Shown here in pieces: positions 41,682 through 50,421 of a stretch of DNA of 57,552 nt (positions within the stretch are counted from its first letter, which is position 1; each line of letters starts with the position of its first letter). Made by a program: the position numbers and the translations under genes. This DNA is from Bacteroidaceae bacterium. GTDB lineage: Bacteria; Bacteroidota; Bacteroidia; Bacteroidales; Bacteroidaceae. The notes beneath the pieces were generated by a model. That model did not search any database, was not told where the DNA came from, and saw only the letters and a list, made by a program, of their open reading frames with translations. The stretch is from the NCBI GenBank assembly GCA_017471185.1, contig JAFUVZ010000080.1, positions 1-57,552 on the forward strand, in the 5' to 3' direction.

Positions 41682-43271
41682 ATGAAAAAGCAGATACTTA
41701 CTTTAGTCTTATCTTTGATAGGACTGACAGCAATGGCACAGTCCACGCAAGTGAAGCTGTCAAGTGGAATGGCAGAGGGTGTAGTCAATAATGGCATCAT
41801 CTCCTATAAAGGAATCCCATACGCTCATGCCGAGCGATTTCAAAGGCCTATGGATGTAGAGCCTTGGCAGGGTGTGAGGAAATTCGACACCTACGGTCAG
41901 ATGAGCAGTCAGATGATGATGGCATTCGGACAACAGAGCGCTCCCAATATGGGAGATGACTGCCAGAACCTGAACGTATGGACTCCAGCCGTGAATGACG
42001 GCAAGAAACGACCTGTGATGGTATGGCTTCATGGAGGTGGCTTTGAAAGCGGCTCATCATATCAAGATCCTTCTATGGATGGTGAGAACCTGAGCAAGCA
42101 AGGTGATGTAGTGGTAGTCAGCATAAACCACCGTCTCAACATCTTAGGATTCCTTGACCTCTCAGCATACGGCGACAAATACCGACATTCAGGCAATGCT
42201 GGATTGATTGACATCATTTCAGCCTTGCGCTGGATACACAACAACATCGAAGCTTTAGGTGGCGACCCTAATAACATCACTTTGTTTGGAGAATCTGGTG
42301 GCGGTGCCAAGATTATCGTATTGGCAGCCAGTCCGTTTGCCAAAGGCACTTTTCAGAAAGGCATCATAGAGAGCGGTGCTGTAGAAAGCCTCGGCATGTT
42401 AGTGACTCCACAAAGCACAGCACGAATGGTAACGGAATCTTTGCTGAAAAAGCTCAATCTGGATGCCGCTCATGTGGACGACTTGATCACCATGCCGTAT
42501 AATCAGTTGCAAGCAGCTGGAAGCGAGGCATTACGCGAGGTAGCCACCCAATTAGGTTTGAAAGACGGGTTCAACAATCCCGGCAATATGTCATGGGCAC
42601 CTACGGTGGATGGCGAGTTCCTGATTGAGCAGCCTGTTACAGACCACACCGCTTCACAGAGTCATGACATCGCATTGATGATCGGCACCAATTTCTCTGA
42701 AATGAATGGCATGGCGATGATGTTCTCTCCTGACTCACAATTTGACAACAAGACAACTTGGACTGACGAACAAAAACGTGATAAGCTGACCCAACAATTC
42801 GGTGACAAGGCTGATGAGGTAGTGAAAGCCTTCAAAGCAGCTTACCCCGACAGGCCAGAGATTGACGCACTCTATGTTGATTCATGGATCAGAAGCAACT
42901 CATTGAAGTATTTGGGCATCCGTGCCAAAGAAGGTGGTGCGCCTGTGTATAGCTATGTCTTTAATTACGAGACAAATCCGATGATGATGGTGCCTCATAC
43001 CGCTGAAATTGCATACGTGTTCAACAACTTAGGAAAGAATCCTATGATGGGGCAGCCAACGGATGAAGCAAAGCAAGTGGCACAGGTGATGAGCCAGGCA
43101 TGGATTAATTTCGCCAAGACGGGTAACCCTTCACAAGCAGGATTGGAATGGCCGGCATTTACAACAGGAAACCGTGCCACGATGGTTTTCGACAAAAAGA
43201 GCCAGGCACGCACGGCTTTCGATGACCAGTTGATGAAGCTGTTGGTTCCCGATTACCAATTCATCTATTGA
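41682..43271 (+). CDS. Type-B carboxylesterase, secreted
   Basis: A 529-residue esterase with signal peptide MKKQILTLVLSLIGLTAMAQ. VWLHGGGFESGS is the oxyanion loop, LFGESGGGAK holds the nucleophile serine, and the family tail AWINFAKTGNPSQAG is complete. The group includes para-nitrobenzyl esterases, tannase-like and feruloyl-type enzymes. Start taken at ATG 41682, seven bases after the preceding stop. In operon with the Tat reductase and two more hydrolases, consistent with removal of ester groups outside the cytoplasm. Confidence 0.9.
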   Translation: MKKQILTLVLSLIGLTAMAQSTQVKLSSGMAEGVVNNGIISYKGIPYAHAERFQRPMDVEPWQGVRKFDTYGQMSSQMMMAFGQQSAPNMGDDCQNLNVWTPAVNDGKKRPVMVWLHGGGFESGSSYQDPSMDGENLSKQGDVVVVSINHRLNILGFLDLSAYGDKYRHSGNAGLIDIISALRWIHNNIEALGGDPNNITLFGESGGGAKIIVLAASPFAKGTFQKGIIESGAVESLGMLVTPQSTARMVTESLLKKLNLDAAHVDDLITMPYNQLQAAGSEALREVATQLGLKDGFNNPGNMSWAPTVDGEFLIEQPVTDHTASQSHDIALMIGTNFSEMNGMAMMFSPDSQFDNKTTWTDEQKRDKLTQQFGDKADEVVKAFKAAYPDRPEIDALYVDSWIRSNSLKYLGIRAKEGGAPVYSYVFNYETNPMMMVPHTAEIAYVFNNLGKNPMMGQPTDEAKQVAQVMSQAWINFAKTGNPSQAGLEWPAFTTGNRATMVFDKKSQARTAFDDQLMKLLVPDYQFIY

Positions 43272-43278
43272 GACTGCG

Positions 43279-44265
43279 ATGATCAGACTAACCACGATGG
43301 CAATATCCCTATTGTGTGCCTCAACCTGTTGGGGATGTAAGGCAAGTGCAGGAGATACAGAGGTAATCAATCCTGTAGTCACTTCACAGACATCGGATGG
43401 GCTGTTTTCAGGTGACAGCCGAATTTCCGACGTGATGGCGGATCCTGCTTTCAAAGGATTTGGCAGGCTTCTTTTTCCCGTAAACAATGGGTATTGGAGC
43501 GGTGACAGGCTGAAGGACTTACGCCTGACATGGTATAGCCATATTGACCCTGAGAAAACCGTGGAAATCGTGAATTATATATATACGAAGTCAAAAGATG
43601 GAGAAGCTGTTTTTCTCGACATTTATTCGGATGCCGAGAAAACAGCCAATCCAGACAAACGTAACACAGGACTCTTCTTTTTCAAAGGTAAGCCAGGAGC
43701 CAGATTTGCCATCTGTAATGCAGGCGGAGGATTTGCATACGTGGGAGCGATGCATGACAGTTTTCCCCATGCCTTGGAGCTTTCAAAGAAAGGCTACAAT
43801 GCATTCGCTCTCATATACCGTCCTGGAGCCCGGACGGCTTGCGAGGATCTGGCAAGGGCTATAAGCTATATTTTCAGCCATGCCGATGAGTTAGGGGTAT
43901 CTACCGAATGCTATTCCCTCTGGGGCGGATCGGCAGGTGCCAGGATGGCGGCTTGGCTGGGCTCTTACGGGCCAGCCTACTTCGGTGGAGACAACCTGCC
44001 TAAAGCCGGCACGGTAGTGATGCAATACACTGGACTGAGCGACTATTCACATAATGATCCTCCAACCTATGTCTGCGTGGGCAATCGTGACGGAATAGCC
44101 AGCTGGCACACCATGAAAGCCAGAGTAGAAGGCATGAGCCAGCTGGGCATTCCCACGGAGTTTCATGTATATGATGGCTTGCCCCACGGCTTTGGCTTGG
44201 GCACGGGCACTGTTGCAGAGGGTTGGATTGATGATGCCGTCAGGTTCTGGGAAAACAATAAATAA
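43279..44265 (+). CDS. Secreted alpha/beta hydrolase (HSL/BD-FAE-like)
   Basis: A 328-residue protein with an N-terminal signal ending near CWGCKA, which may be a lipobox. ICNAGGGFAYVG stands where HGGG-type enzymes have their oxyanion hole, WGGSAGARMAA is the nucleophile elbow, and GLPHGFGLG contains the catalytic His. Aspartate is probably in VGNRDGIAS. It resembles acetyl-xylan or feruloyl esterases of the BD-FAE type. Seven bases after the carboxylesterase stop. The C-terminal codons run into an AATAATGAATAA repeat. Confidence 0.85.
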   Translation: MIRLTTMAISLLCASTCWGCKASAGDTEVINPVVTSQTSDGLFSGDSRISDVMADPAFKGFGRLLFPVNNGYWSGDRLKDLRLTWYSHIDPEKTVEIVNYIYTKSKDGEAVFLDIYSDAEKTANPDKRNTGLFFFKGKPGARFAICNAGGGFAYVGAMHDSFPHALELSKKGYNAFALIYRPGARTACEDLARAISYIFSHADELGVSTECYSLWGGSAGARMAAWLGSYGPAYFGGDNLPKAGTVVMQYTGLSDYSHNDPPTYVCVGNRDGIASWHTMKARVEGMSQLGIPTEFHVYDGLPHGFGLGTGTVAEGWIDDAVRFWENNK

Positions 44266-44296
44266 TGAATAACGAACAATGAATAATAATAATAAC

Positions 44297-45295
44297 ATGA
44301 AGACTACTTTTTTGATGATGGGCTTTTTGTGGGCAACTACCCTGAGTTGTTCAGCAAGCAATGAACAGACGACAAACAATGGCAATGATGTGATGACTTC
44401 TGTCTCAAATGAGAACGATGTGATCCAGAAAACTACCCCTGTGCCTGCCTCCTATTTTAATAAGGCGAACCTGCAAGGCAAGGTGGAACTCTTAGAATAT
44501 ACTTCCAAGGACTACACGAAATCAAGCAGACCTACTACGCACAAGCCTGCGTATGTTTATCTGCCATACGGCTATGACTCATCTAAGCAATACGACATCA
44601 TTTACCTCATTCACGGATGGGGAGGCAGGGCAGAACAATATTTCGCCATCGAAGACTGGCCTCAGATGAAAAACCTGTTTGACAACCTGATTGAGCATGG
44701 CGACACCAAGCCATTCATCGCCGTATCCCCTACTTGGGACAAGGATAACAGTGCCAAAGGTTGGGGCGAGTCGTGTCAGGAAGCAGAGGTGTTCTCACAA
44801 GAATATCTCAACGACTTGATACCAGCTGTGGAAAGTCATTATTCCACCTATGCCCAAACGACTGACCTGGATGGAATCCTCGCCTCTCGTGACCATCGTG
44901 CATTTGGAGGTTTCTCTTTGGGAAGCATCACCACTTGGTTCATCTTTGAGCAGGCTTTCCCTTATCAGAGATATTTCCTGCCTATGAGTGGCGATAACTG
45001 GCACGAAGAGATGTTTGGAGGGCAGACCAAACCCAAGGAAACGGCAGCATTCTTAGCATCTCTGGTAAACAGCTCTCCATATAAGGGTGATGGTTTTTAT
45101 ATATGGTATGCCGTAGGCGATGAGGATGTCCGTCTGCCTCAGACACACAATCAGGCACTTGCTATGGCTGCCTTATCAGATACTTTTAATGAGCAGAACT
45201 TCTCTTATCACCAGAAACCTGGCGGCAGGCACGACTTTAATGCCGTATGGGAATTCTGTTATCATGCATTGCCGTTCTTTTTTCCAAACAAATAA
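44297..45295 (+). CDS. CE1-type esterase lipoprotein
   Basis: A protein of about 332 residues with lipobox LSCS. YDIIYLIHGWGG is the oxyanion region, FGGFSLGS the nucleophile elbow and GGRHDFNAVW the catalytic His segment. This is the esterase-D/feruloyl/acetyl-xylan esterase fold, carbohydrate-esterase family 1 type. ATG 44297 precedes a normal signal peptide; an ATG at 44279 in AAT repeats would add six residues, mostly Asn. Third hydrolase in the operon and its last gene. Confidence 0.87.
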   Translation: MKTTFLMMGFLWATTLSCSASNEQTTNNGNDVMTSVSNENDVIQKTTPVPASYFNKANLQGKVELLEYTSKDYTKSSRPTTHKPAYVYLPYGYDSSKQYDIIYLIHGWGGRAEQYFAIEDWPQMKNLFDNLIEHGDTKPFIAVSPTWDKDNSAKGWGESCQEAEVFSQEYLNDLIPAVESHYSTYAQTTDLDGILASRDHRAFGGFSLGSITTWFIFEQAFPYQRYFLPMSGDNWHEEMFGGQTKPKETAAFLASLVNSSPYKGDGFYIWYAVGDEDVRLPQTHNQALAMAALSDTFNEQNFSYHQKPGGRHDFNAVWEFCYHALPFFFPNK

Positions 45296-45321
45296 TTCAA
45301 AAACCGCAATTAGTGCAAAAG

Positions 45322-45368
45322 GCACCGCAATAATTATTTCTGCGGTGCTTTTTTTCCCTTTACCTTTG
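45322..45368 (+). terminator. Terminator-promoter junction f: GCACCGCA stem
   Basis: GCACCGCA (45322-45329) pairs with TGCGGTGC (45341-45348), followed by T's. TACCTTTG at 45361-45368 is the next -7 box, 36 bp before the ATG at 45405. A partial extra copy, ACCGCAA, lies at 45303-45309. Confidence 0.72.
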
Positions 45369-45404
45369 CATCAGAAATAATAATAACTAAAAACAATAAG
45401 GAAT

Positions 45405-45923
45405 ATGAAAAAGAATTTATTGAAGTCACTGCTCGTTGCAGCAGTCATGATGATCGGTATGAGTACCGCAAGTTACGCACAGTTCCAGAACTTTGAGAAC
45501 AAGACCCACACGCCAGAGGCGCAGCCGTTTGCTGATCTTTCACAGAAAATCTGGGACCTGATGGCAGAGAAGAACGCAGACGCACTGAAGGAAATCTTCC
45601 ATCCGAACGCCATGTTCGTACACATGGGTGGCTACTGGGGCACAGAGCAGGAGCTGGCTACCATCGGTGGTGGTTTTATCCACTACAAGCAGGCTGATGT
45701 TTATGGTGTGGATGTAAAGCAAATTAACGAGAACAATTGGGCTGTTTACAGCACTATCGTACTGGATGCCGTACTTGGTGGCGGACAAGGTGGTGGCAAC
45801 GATGTGATTACTCCGTTCTTCGTAACCCAGACATTTACCAAAGAGAATGGCAAATGGTTGCTCACCGCTTTTGTGTTCACGACACGTATGGGTGGCCCTG
45901 GAGCTGACCGAGCTAACCATTAA
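45405..45923 (+). CDS. Secreted NTF2-like (SnoaL/DUF4440) protein
   Basis: A 172-residue protein with a signal peptide ending ASYAQ. The cone-shaped NTF2 fold is indicated by MAEKNADALKEIFHPNAMFVHMGG and the closing beta strands NGKWLLTAFVFTTRMG. Such proteins may be small hydrolases, isomerases or binding proteins; no catalytic set is obvious. It heads an operon with a lipoprotein flavodoxin, EFR1 copy 3 and an iron alcohol dehydrogenase. Confidence 0.82.
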   Translation: MKKNLLKSLLVAAVMMIGMSTASYAQFQNFENKTHTPEAQPFADLSQKIWDLMAEKNADALKEIFHPNAMFVHMGGYWGTEQELATIGGGFIHYKQADVYGVDVKQINENNWAVYSTIVLDAVLGGGQGGGNDVITPFFVTQTFTKENGKWLLTAFVFTTRMGGPGADRANH

Positions 45924-45941
45924 TATATAAAGAATAATGTC

Positions 45942-46622
45942 ATGAAAAAGTTTCTTCTATTGATAGCTACCGCTTGCACCCTGACTACTATGGGTGCTTG
46001 CGGTTCATCTAATAAGCAAGGGAGTAGTAATGATCTCGGAGAGCAGTACAAGATCAACTTCTCTGAGGAAAGTGTAAACCCAAAGCCTAACAAGAAGGTG
46101 CTGGTCATCTCGGCAAGTCCACGCCGTGGAGGCAATACAGACTTACTGTCAGACGAGTTTATCAGAGGTGCCCAGGAAATGGGCGCACAAGTAGAGAAAG
46201 TTTTCTTAGGTGACTACGATATTAAGTTTTATACTGAGCCGGAAACTGAGCCTGGACAACCCATCCAATGGCCACAGGACGACGCCCAAATGATTACTGA
46301 CAAGATGGTGGATGCTGATGTAATTGTTCTGGCAAGCCCAGTGTATTTCATGAACATAGACGGGCAGATGAAGGCATTGATAGACCGTACCTTCAGCCGT
46401 TTCATGGAGATCAAGGACAAGGAATTCTTCTACATTACAGCTTGTGCAGATCCTATTGACAGTACCGCCATGCGTGCCATCGACGGATTCCGTGGCTTCG
46501 TGATGTGTCTGCCCAATCCAACGGAACGTGGTATGGTAAAGGCCATCGGCATGGGACGAAAAGGAGGAGTGAAGGGCAGTCAGTTCATGACCCAAGCGTA
46601 TGAGTTAGGTAAAAAAGTTTAA
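45942..46622 (+). CDS. Flavodoxin-fold reductase as a lipoprotein
   Basis: A 226-residue protein. MGAC is a lipobox at about Cys20, then a linker, then a flavodoxin fold: VLVISASPRRGGNTD is the FMN phosphate loop and LASPVYFMNIDGQMK the second loop. The cysteine cluster of the cytoplasmic relative at 30660 is absent. A Sec lipobox on a flavoprotein is unusual since FMN would have to be bound after export. It follows the NTF2-like gene by 18 bp and precedes EFR1 copy 3. Confidence 0.85.
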   Translation: MKKFLLLIATACTLTTMGACGSSNKQGSSNDLGEQYKINFSEESVNPKPNKKVLVISASPRRGGNTDLLSDEFIRGAQEMGAQVEKVFLGDYDIKFYTEPETEPGQPIQWPQDDAQMITDKMVDADVIVLASPVYFMNIDGQMKALIDRTFSRFMEIKDKEFFYITACADPIDSTAMRAIDGFRGFVMCLPNPTERGMVKAIGMGRKGGVKGSQFMTQAYELGKKV

Positions 46623-46659
46623 GGAAAAAGAAATCTCATAACCAAAAAGTTACAATATT

Positions 46660-47565
46660 ATGACTACGCTGAAGACAATGACAAGAAGGGAAGCCCTGAG
46701 AAACATGGGACTCCTCGCTGCTGGCTCGTTTATGCTCACTAACGGCTTTCTGAGTTCATGCACACAGAGAACAGATAAAAAGCGTTTGGTATTCTATTTC
46801 ACGGCTTCAGGCAACAGTCTGTATGTGGCCAAGCACCTCAGCGAAAAACCCATCAGCATACCCCAGGTGTTGCAAGGTGACCAGCTGGAATTTGAGGCTG
46901 ATGAAATAGGACTGGTGTTCCCAGATTACCAAGGCAAGGCACCGAGCATCGTGCAAGAGTTTGCCCAAAAGGTGAAGTTGAAAGCCAAATATATGTTCAG
47001 TGTCATCACCTATGGCCTCGACAACTGCCTTGTGACGGAGCTTTGGGCTGAATATGCCAAGCAATACAACTGGGAGTTCAACTATATCAACGTGGTGTTG
47101 ATGCAGGATGTCTATCTCCCCATGTTCGACCAGGACCAGCAGCGCACATTGTATGACCAGAAGGACGAGGAAGGACAAATAGCCAAAGTTGTGGAAGACA
47201 TCAACTCACGCAGGGAATGGATATATGAAATCAGTCCGGAAGCCCACCAACGAGGCGAGATGATCATGAATATGGTTTCGAGGAATCCAATATACCCAGC
47301 CAGGAGCGAACAGCTCTTGCGTATTGACGAAGACCTGTGCATCGGTTGTGGCACCTGCCTGAACGTATGCCCCAAGAAGTGCTTCAGCTATGGTAACAGA
47401 GGCTTAACCAACAACGGAGAGTGCGCCTACTGTCTGGCGTGTGCCAACAACTGTCCTCAGAAAGCCATCAAGCTGGTGAACAGAGAGGCCAACCCTAACG
47501 CACGCTATCGTCATCCGAAGATTACGTTGCCGGAGATTGTCCGTTCTAATATTCAGCATTCATAA
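46660..47565 (+). CDS. EFR1-type flavodoxin-ferredoxin protein, Tat signal, copy 3
   Basis: A 301-residue paralogue, most similar to copy 2. MTRREALRNMGLLAAG is the twin-arginine signal and SSC the lipobox (Cys34). The FMN loop reads TASGNS, with Ala in place of Gly. 4Fe-4S cysteines occupy the same positions as copy 2 (227-237 and 255-265). It lies 37 bp after the flavodoxin gene and 26 bp before the iron alcohol dehydrogenase gene, so a flavodoxin and a dehydrogenase are its likely partners. Confidence 0.9.
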   Translation: MTTLKTMTRREALRNMGLLAAGSFMLTNGFLSSCTQRTDKKRLVFYFTASGNSLYVAKHLSEKPISIPQVLQGDQLEFEADEIGLVFPDYQGKAPSIVQEFAQKVKLKAKYMFSVITYGLDNCLVTELWAEYAKQYNWEFNYINVVLMQDVYLPMFDQDQQRTLYDQKDEEGQIAKVVEDINSRREWIYEISPEAHQRGEMIMNMVSRNPIYPARSEQLLRIDEDLCIGCGTCLNVCPKKCFSYGNRGLTNNGECAYCLACANNCPQKAIKLVNREANPNARYRHPKITLPEIVRSNIQHS

Positions 47566-47591
47566 TCGGCTTGCCATACAATCTACGAGAC

Positions 47592-48752
47592 ATGGATAAA
47601 TTCAATTATACATACCCCATTCACGTTTATTTCGGGCAAGGATGCATGGAGGAGTCCTTACGCAAGGAATTAAAGTCTGTGGGTAAGCATGTGATGCTTG
47701 CCTATGGCGGAGGCTCTTTAAAGCGCACTGGTCTTTACGATAAGATTATGAGCATCTTACGGGAAGAAAGCAAGGAAGTTATTGAGTTCAGTGGCATCAT
47801 GCCCAACCCCACCTATGCCAAAGTACAGGAGGGAGCCCGTCTGGCTCGGGAAAAACAGATTGACTTCATCCTGGCTGTGGGCGGTGGCTCTGTGTCAGAC
47901 TGTTGTAAGATTGTCTCCGCACAAGCCTTGCTTGATGAGGATATCTGGGAGATGGAAAACACCCACAGGCGTTTCCCTACCCGATTCATCCCGATGGGCA
48001 TAATCGTCACCGCATCCGGCACAGGGTCTGAGCAGAATGCTGGAGCCGTAATCACGCATGAGGAAAAGAAACTGAAGAATGCCTTGTGGGGTGCTTTAGC
48101 TACCTTTGCCATCCTTGATGCCGACCTCACCAAGACGGTTCCCATGAAGCAGGTCATTTCCGGGGCGTTCGACACCTTGAGCCATTGCATGGAAACTTAT
48201 TTCGGCAAGCCATCTTCAAGCAATGTGTCTGACGAAATCAACGAGGCCATCATGCGTAATGTGATACGAAACATGAGGTCTATCAAGCGGAATCCAGATG
48301 ACGACTTCGCACGTGGCGAACTGATGTGGGATGCCGCTATGGGAGAAAACGGACTGTTGAAATTAGGCAAGGTGACTGATTTCCAATGCCATATGATAGA
48401 GCATCAGTTAGGGGCCTTTACCGATTGCAACCACGGACAAGGCCTGGCAGCAATACATCCTGCCCTGTATCGTTATCTCATCACTTACAACCTTGAAAAG
48501 TTCGTGTGTTTTGCAGAAGAGGTATGGTGTGTGGAAAGGATGAACAAGACACTTGAAGAGATAGCCAATGACGGCATTGACGCATTAGCCGACTTTATCA
48601 GCGAGATGGGATTGCCTATCACTTTGAGCGCGATGGGAATTACTGATGAAAACATCCTGCGTCAAGTGGCAGACACCACCATCATTACCCCCGGATGTTG
48701 CAAACAGCTCACCCCTGATGAGATTTTCGACATATTGGTAGCCAGCAAATAA
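47592..48752 (+). CDS. Iron-containing alcohol dehydrogenase (YqhD/BDH-like)
   Basis: A 386-residue group-III alcohol dehydrogenase. FILAVGGGSVSD and SGTGSEQN are the NADPH-binding blocks; metal ligands are in LDADLT, FDTLSHCMETYF, HMIEHQLGAFTDCNHGQG. The family reduces short aldehydes with broad specificity. ATG 47592 is used because the longer frame starts with TTG. No signal, so cytoplasmic, although its operon mates are exported. Last gene of the NTF2 operon. Confidence 0.92.
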   Translation: MDKFNYTYPIHVYFGQGCMEESLRKELKSVGKHVMLAYGGGSLKRTGLYDKIMSILREESKEVIEFSGIMPNPTYAKVQEGARLAREKQIDFILAVGGGSVSDCCKIVSAQALLDEDIWEMENTHRRFPTRFIPMGIIVTASGTGSEQNAGAVITHEEKKLKNALWGALATFAILDADLTKTVPMKQVISGAFDTLSHCMETYFGKPSSSNVSDEINEAIMRNVIRNMRSIKRNPDDDFARGELMWDAAMGENGLLKLGKVTDFQCHMIEHQLGAFTDCNHGQGLAAIHPALYRYLITYNLEKFVCFAEEVWCVERMNKTLEEIANDGIDALADFISEMGLPITLSAMGITDENILRQVADTTIITPGCCKQLTPDEIFDILVASK

Positions 48753-48770
48753 GCTTACTTCAATACTTTT

Positions 48771-48819
48771 CAAAAAAAATATCCCTGACTATCTGATTCT
48801 TTCAGTTAGCCAGGGATAT
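48771..48819 (-). terminator. Intrinsic terminator of the deglycosidase-like pair
   Basis: ATATCCCTG (48779-48787) pairs with CAGGGATAT (48811-48819). On the minus strand the stem is followed by a run of eight or nine T's, so it ends the transcript of the gene at 48840. It may also help end the + transcript from 48752. Confidence 0.8.
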
Positions 48820-48839
48820 CAGTTTTATATAGACGGCTC

Positions 48840-49280
48840 TTATACGATGAGCAATCTCCTTTCGTTGTGAATATGTCCGAATTCCACCAGATAGACGGTT
48901 TCTTCCTTATCCGGCTGCATCAGCTCTTCCAACATAGGTGGCATATATGAGTGGGTGCAGGCGTAGCTGTACTTCAGATCATGATACCCCTGCTTCAAGC
49001 CACCGGGCTTATCAACAATCAGGGTAACCAATTCCAGCGGATTCCAATGCACATTTCCAGACTTCAGCATCTCCTGCCAGGTATAGTCGGAACCATTCAA
49101 ACGCCACAGGATATGGTCTTTGGTGATTTCCTCACCATCAACAACGATAGAGCCAACCTTTACCTGGCTCAAGAACACGCCTCTATAATAAGGTAAACGA
49201 ATCTTCAGCTGGAAGCCGGTAACCTTGCCCCCTTCGCTGATATTCCTGAATCCTACAGATTGTATAACTTGTTTCTCCAT
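48840..49280 (-). CDS. C-glycoside deglycosidase beta-subunit-like protein (DUF6379)
   Basis: A 146-residue beta-rich protein without signal peptide. The blocks YRGVFLSQVKVGSIVVDGEE, WRLNGSDYTWQEM and KPGGLKQGYHDLK, ending in SYMPP, match the small subunit of C-glycoside deglycosidases (CGDB domain). In that complex the beta subunit packs on a TIM-barrel alpha subunit that cleaves C-C glycosidic bonds of 3-keto-C-glycosides such as those of plant flavonoids. Its gene follows a TIM-barrel gene by 18 bp, the expected order. The third component, a sugar 3-oxidase, is not in the window. Confidence 0.82.
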   Translation of the reverse strand: MEKQVIQSVGFRNISEGGKVTGFQLKIRLPYYRGVFLSQVKVGSIVVDGEEITKDHILWRLNGSDYTWQEMLKSGNVHWNPLELVTLIVDKPGGLKQGYHDLKYSYACTHSYMPPMLEELMQPDKEETVYLVEFGHIHNERRLLIV

Positions 49281-49298
49281 AAAGTTTCCTCCTACGTT

Positions 49299-50297
49299 TT
49301 AATCACCCAAAATTCTCTTCATCATGATGTGTTGCTTGCGCAAGGTCTGACCCACTTCATAACCCTGGTCATACTTATCGCTACCTTCATATTCGCTGAG
49401 CAAGTAACCGTTCCAATTGTGGTCAATCATGATTTTCAACACTTCTTCGTATGGAATCTCTGTCTCTTTAAAATCGTCGCTCATGTGGAACAACTTAGCG
49501 TGACAGCAATAGATATATGGCAACAGAGGTATTATATCCTCTGGTTTGCTGTAGAAAGCTGTCTGACCTGGAGTCTCACGGCCACGAGTTGTACGGAACA
49601 CACTGAAGTCTATGTTCAAGCCGAAGTTCTTGGTCCCAGTCTTCTTGATGAAATCGACATAATCATTGATAAAACCTTCAGTCAAGCTCGATGGTGTATG
49701 AATTTCAGGCAACATCACCAAGCCAAGACGCTCTGCCAAAGGTAACGCCTTGATGATGATATCTTGCCAGTTATCGATAGGAGCCAACTGACCGTCCTTC
49801 ACCGTCATCTTGGTACGTAGGAATTTAAAGCCCAGTCGATGAGCCAGATAAAGGTCACGGCTCAGGAACTCAACCGCCTCATCAACATCCAACAAACGAT
49901 TTTGATACAAGCGGCAATCCAACCAATGGCCATACTCTACTGGCTCAATATCGTACTTACGACACAGCGACCACCAGTAGTTGATCCATTCCTCAGTAGG
50001 GTAAGGATAGTTGGCGATATGGGCATTTGCCAGGATCTCAATGCCATGGGCGCCCATGTCGCATACGTCTTCGAAACAATCTTCCAGATTCTTCTCAAAG
50101 CCGAACTCAGCTGAATAACTGTAGAATGAAACGCCTCTCTTCGGTCCTTTGCGGACAGCGGGAGCAGCTTCAGAAATCTCCCCCTGGCTGGCAGAAGCTG
50201 CTTTCATAGATCCAGGCAAGACACTTGCCATCGCAACTGCAGAAGCGCCACGCAGGAAATTTCTTCGTGAAATGTGATTCTCTTTCATGTCTTTCAT
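49299..50297 (-). CDS. C-glycoside deglycosidase alpha-subunit-like TIM barrel with Tat signal
   Basis: A 332-residue sugar-phosphate isomerase/epimerase-fold protein. [17 protein letters not shown] is a clear twin-arginine signal. The barrel starts [16 protein letters not shown], and a metal set is suggested by Glu198 (LPEIHTP), Asp230 (NIDFS), His266 (CCHAKLF) and Glu302 (LLSEYEG). Paired with the DUF6379 gene, it is best read as the alpha subunit of a C-deglycosidase-like enzyme. Known alpha subunits are cytoplasmic, so a Tat signal here is unusual. A generic exported xylose-isomerase-like protein is the alternative. Start could also be the ATG at 50288. Confidence 0.78.
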   Translation of the reverse strand: MKDMKENHISRRNFLRGASAVAMASVLPGSMKAASASQGEISEAAPAVRKGPKRGVSFYSYSAEFGFEKNLEDCFEDVCDMGAHGIEILANAHIANYPYPTEEWINYWWSLCRKYDIEPVEYGHWLDCRLYQNRLLDVDEAVEFLSRDLYLAHRLGFKFLRTKMTVKDGQLAPIDNWQDIIIKALPLAERLGLVMLPEIHTPSSLTEGFINDYVDFIKKTGTKNFGLNIDFSVFRTTRGRETPGQTAFYSKPEDIIPLLPYIYCCHAKLFHMSDDFKETEIPYEEVLKIMIDHNWNGYLLSEYEGSDKYDQGYEVGQTLRKQHIMMKRILGD

Positions 50298-50321
50298 ATT
50301 TAATTGATAGGTTAATCTCTG

Positions 50322-50329
50322 CAAATGTA
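50322..50329 (-). promoter_or_regulatory. -7 box for the deglycosidase-like pair
   Basis: TACATTTG on the minus strand, 24 bp before the ATG at 50297. No convincing -33 box was seen at the usual spacing. Confidence 0.45.
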
Positions 50330-50421
50330 GGGATTATTTTCTTAAATAAGTGAAAAAGGGAGGAAAATAAAGATAGGATTGAGTAAATTTACTTACATTT
50401 GTTTCGCAAAACTATAAAATT

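Noticed and set aside
31431-45368. Riboswitches at the hairpins upstream of the redox genes
   Set aside because: Each hairpin lies upstream of the predicted -7 box of the gene that follows, so it would be in the preceding transcript and not in the leader.
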